From the NCBI RefSeq assembly GCF_001476815.1, contig NZ_LDSL01000128.1:1-42403 (forward strand): 42,403 nt of DNA, in the 5' to 3' direction. This document shows, one piece after another, positions 41,995 through 42,403 of the stretch. The position numbers were made by a program, and so were the translations under genes. Below the pieces are notes generated by a model. It saw only the letters and a program-made list of their open reading frames with translations. It was not told the origin of the DNA and searched no databases. The stretch's first letter is position 1. Each line of letters opens with the position of its first letter. The stretch is from Pseudacidovorax intermedius. GTDB lineage: Bacteria > Pseudomonadota > Gammaproteobacteria > Burkholderiales > Burkholderiaceae_C.

Positions 41995-42019
41995 AAGCCC
42001 GCCGGAGCGCGGCGGGCTT
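41995..42019 (-). terminator. GC-rich hairpin between tRNA-Trp and secE
   Basis: Perfect 9-bp arms AAGCCCGCC/GGCGGGCTT with a seven-base loop. The sequence after it on the minus strand lacks a long U run, so it may be a partial terminator or a processing signal rather than a strong stop. Confidence 0.5.
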
Positions 42020-42096
42020 GAATCGGGTCGGTTTCGCCGGACTGTTTCGGCTGGATCCGGTACTTTCGGCCCGGGACCCATCGCCACCTCGTCAGG

Positions 42097-42172
42097 TGGC
42101 AGGGGCAGTAGGAATCGAACCTACAACCTTCGGTTTTGGAGACCGACGCTCTGCCAATTGAGCTATACCCCT
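42097..42172 (-). tRNA. tRNA-Trp (CCA)
   Basis: 76 nt with encoded CCA. The acceptor stem AGGGGTA pairs fully with TGCCCCT (one G·U), the anticodon loop CTCCAAA gives CCA, and the T arm GGTTCGATTCC is standard. Located between tuf and secE as in most betaproteobacteria. Confidence 0.98.
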
Positions 42173-42232
42173 AAGGCCTGTTCGACAAGCCTGGAGGCGC
42201 CATCCGAGGATGGCACCCCCGCAACATCGCAA

Positions 42233-42296
42233 TTACTCGATGATCTTGGCCACGACGCCGGCGCCGACGGTACGACCGCCTTCGCGGATGGCGAAG
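42233..42296 (-). CDS. tuf: Elongation factor Tu, C-terminal end only
   Basis: The last 17 or so codons read FAIREGGRTVGAGVVAKIIE and stop, the invariant EF-Tu C-terminus. Upstream of about 42296 the frame no longer matches EF-Tu because the sequence turns into adapter. The fragment is therefore the end of the assembled genomic sequence, not a broken gene in the cell. Confidence 0.9.
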
Positions 42297-42403
42297 AGCC
42301 TCTCGCGTATACACATCTGCACCTGCCGACGAAGAGGATAGTGTGGCTTCATGTCGGCTCTGCATCATCCAAATAGACGAAGACACCGACAGTCAAGTAC
42401 GAA
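42297..42403. other. Non-genomic Illumina Nextera adapter with i5 index
   Basis: TATACACATCTG (42308-42319) and CTGCCGACGA (42323-42332) match the Nextera read-through adapter, in the right order with noisy bases between. They are followed by AGAGGATA (42333-42340), the complement of i5 index TATCCTCT (S503 as I recall it), and GTGT (42341-42344). The rest resembles the P5 tail with many errors. It should be trimmed. Confidence 0.88.

Noticed and set aside
42198-42220. Small hairpin between tuf and tRNA-Trp as a terminator
   Set aside because: Arms pair (one G·U), but no U run follows on the minus strand and cotranscription of tuf with tRNA-Trp is common. Left unannotated.
42158-42376. A 72-codon plus-strand frame over the window end
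   Set aside because: It runs through tRNA-Trp antisense, the end of tuf and adapter sequence.

Overview
The window is GC-rich DNA (AT-rich only in short patches) from a betaproteobacterium of the order Burkholderiales, most probably Comamonadaceae. This rests on the tuf–tRNA-Trp–secE–nusG–rplK–rplA–rplJ–rplL–rpoB–rpoC gene order, on the look of the RpoB and ribosomal proteins, and on the rsmB–DUF4390–NtrY-like–short NtrX-like block. Nearly all genes lie on the minus strand.

Region 1 (1-8423) is a signalling block. A bacteriophytochrome kinase (cut by the window edge) is translationally coupled to a triple-PAS hybrid histidine kinase. A YnfA-like membrane protein, a lipoprotein-type DNA/RNA endonuclease and a second hybrid kinase (PAS-GAF-HK-REC) follow.

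Region 2 (about 8589-23922) looks like a roughly 15.3-kb genomic island inserted in the 3' end of a tRNA-Phe gene. A P4-type tyrosine integrase sits next to the tRNA. At the far end lies a degraded copy of the tRNA 3' end, followed by a second intrinsic terminator facing the same way. Inside are a HigB-type toxin with a HigA-like antitoxin fused to an IrrE-type metallopeptidase, an IS66-family element with an extra translationally coupled gene, a seven-gene catabolic and uptake cluster with a divergent FCD regulator, an IS21 istB remnant and an AbiE toxin-antitoxin pair. The catabolic cluster comprises two permeases, a binding protein, an ATPase, a TIM-barrel isomerase, an SDR and a broken quiC-like dehydroshikimate dehydratase. 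The binding protein keeps the carboxylate-binding Arg but lacks the usual amino-group-binding Asp. The cluster may therefore handle a hydroxy-carboxylate such as quinate or shikimate, which is inference.

Region 3 (23900-29751) is core chromosome: tRNA-Phe, a short NtrX-like regulator, an NtrY-like kinase, a DUF4390 protein, RsmB, a LemA-like protein and the rpoC terminator. Region 4 (29856-42296) is the transcription and translation supercluster from rpoC back to tuf, with an L10-leader-like structure before rplJ and a hairpin between rplL and rpoB. The last ~107 bases (42297-42403) are not genomic. They match a noisy Illumina Nextera adapter with an i5 index, so the real sequence stops inside tuf.
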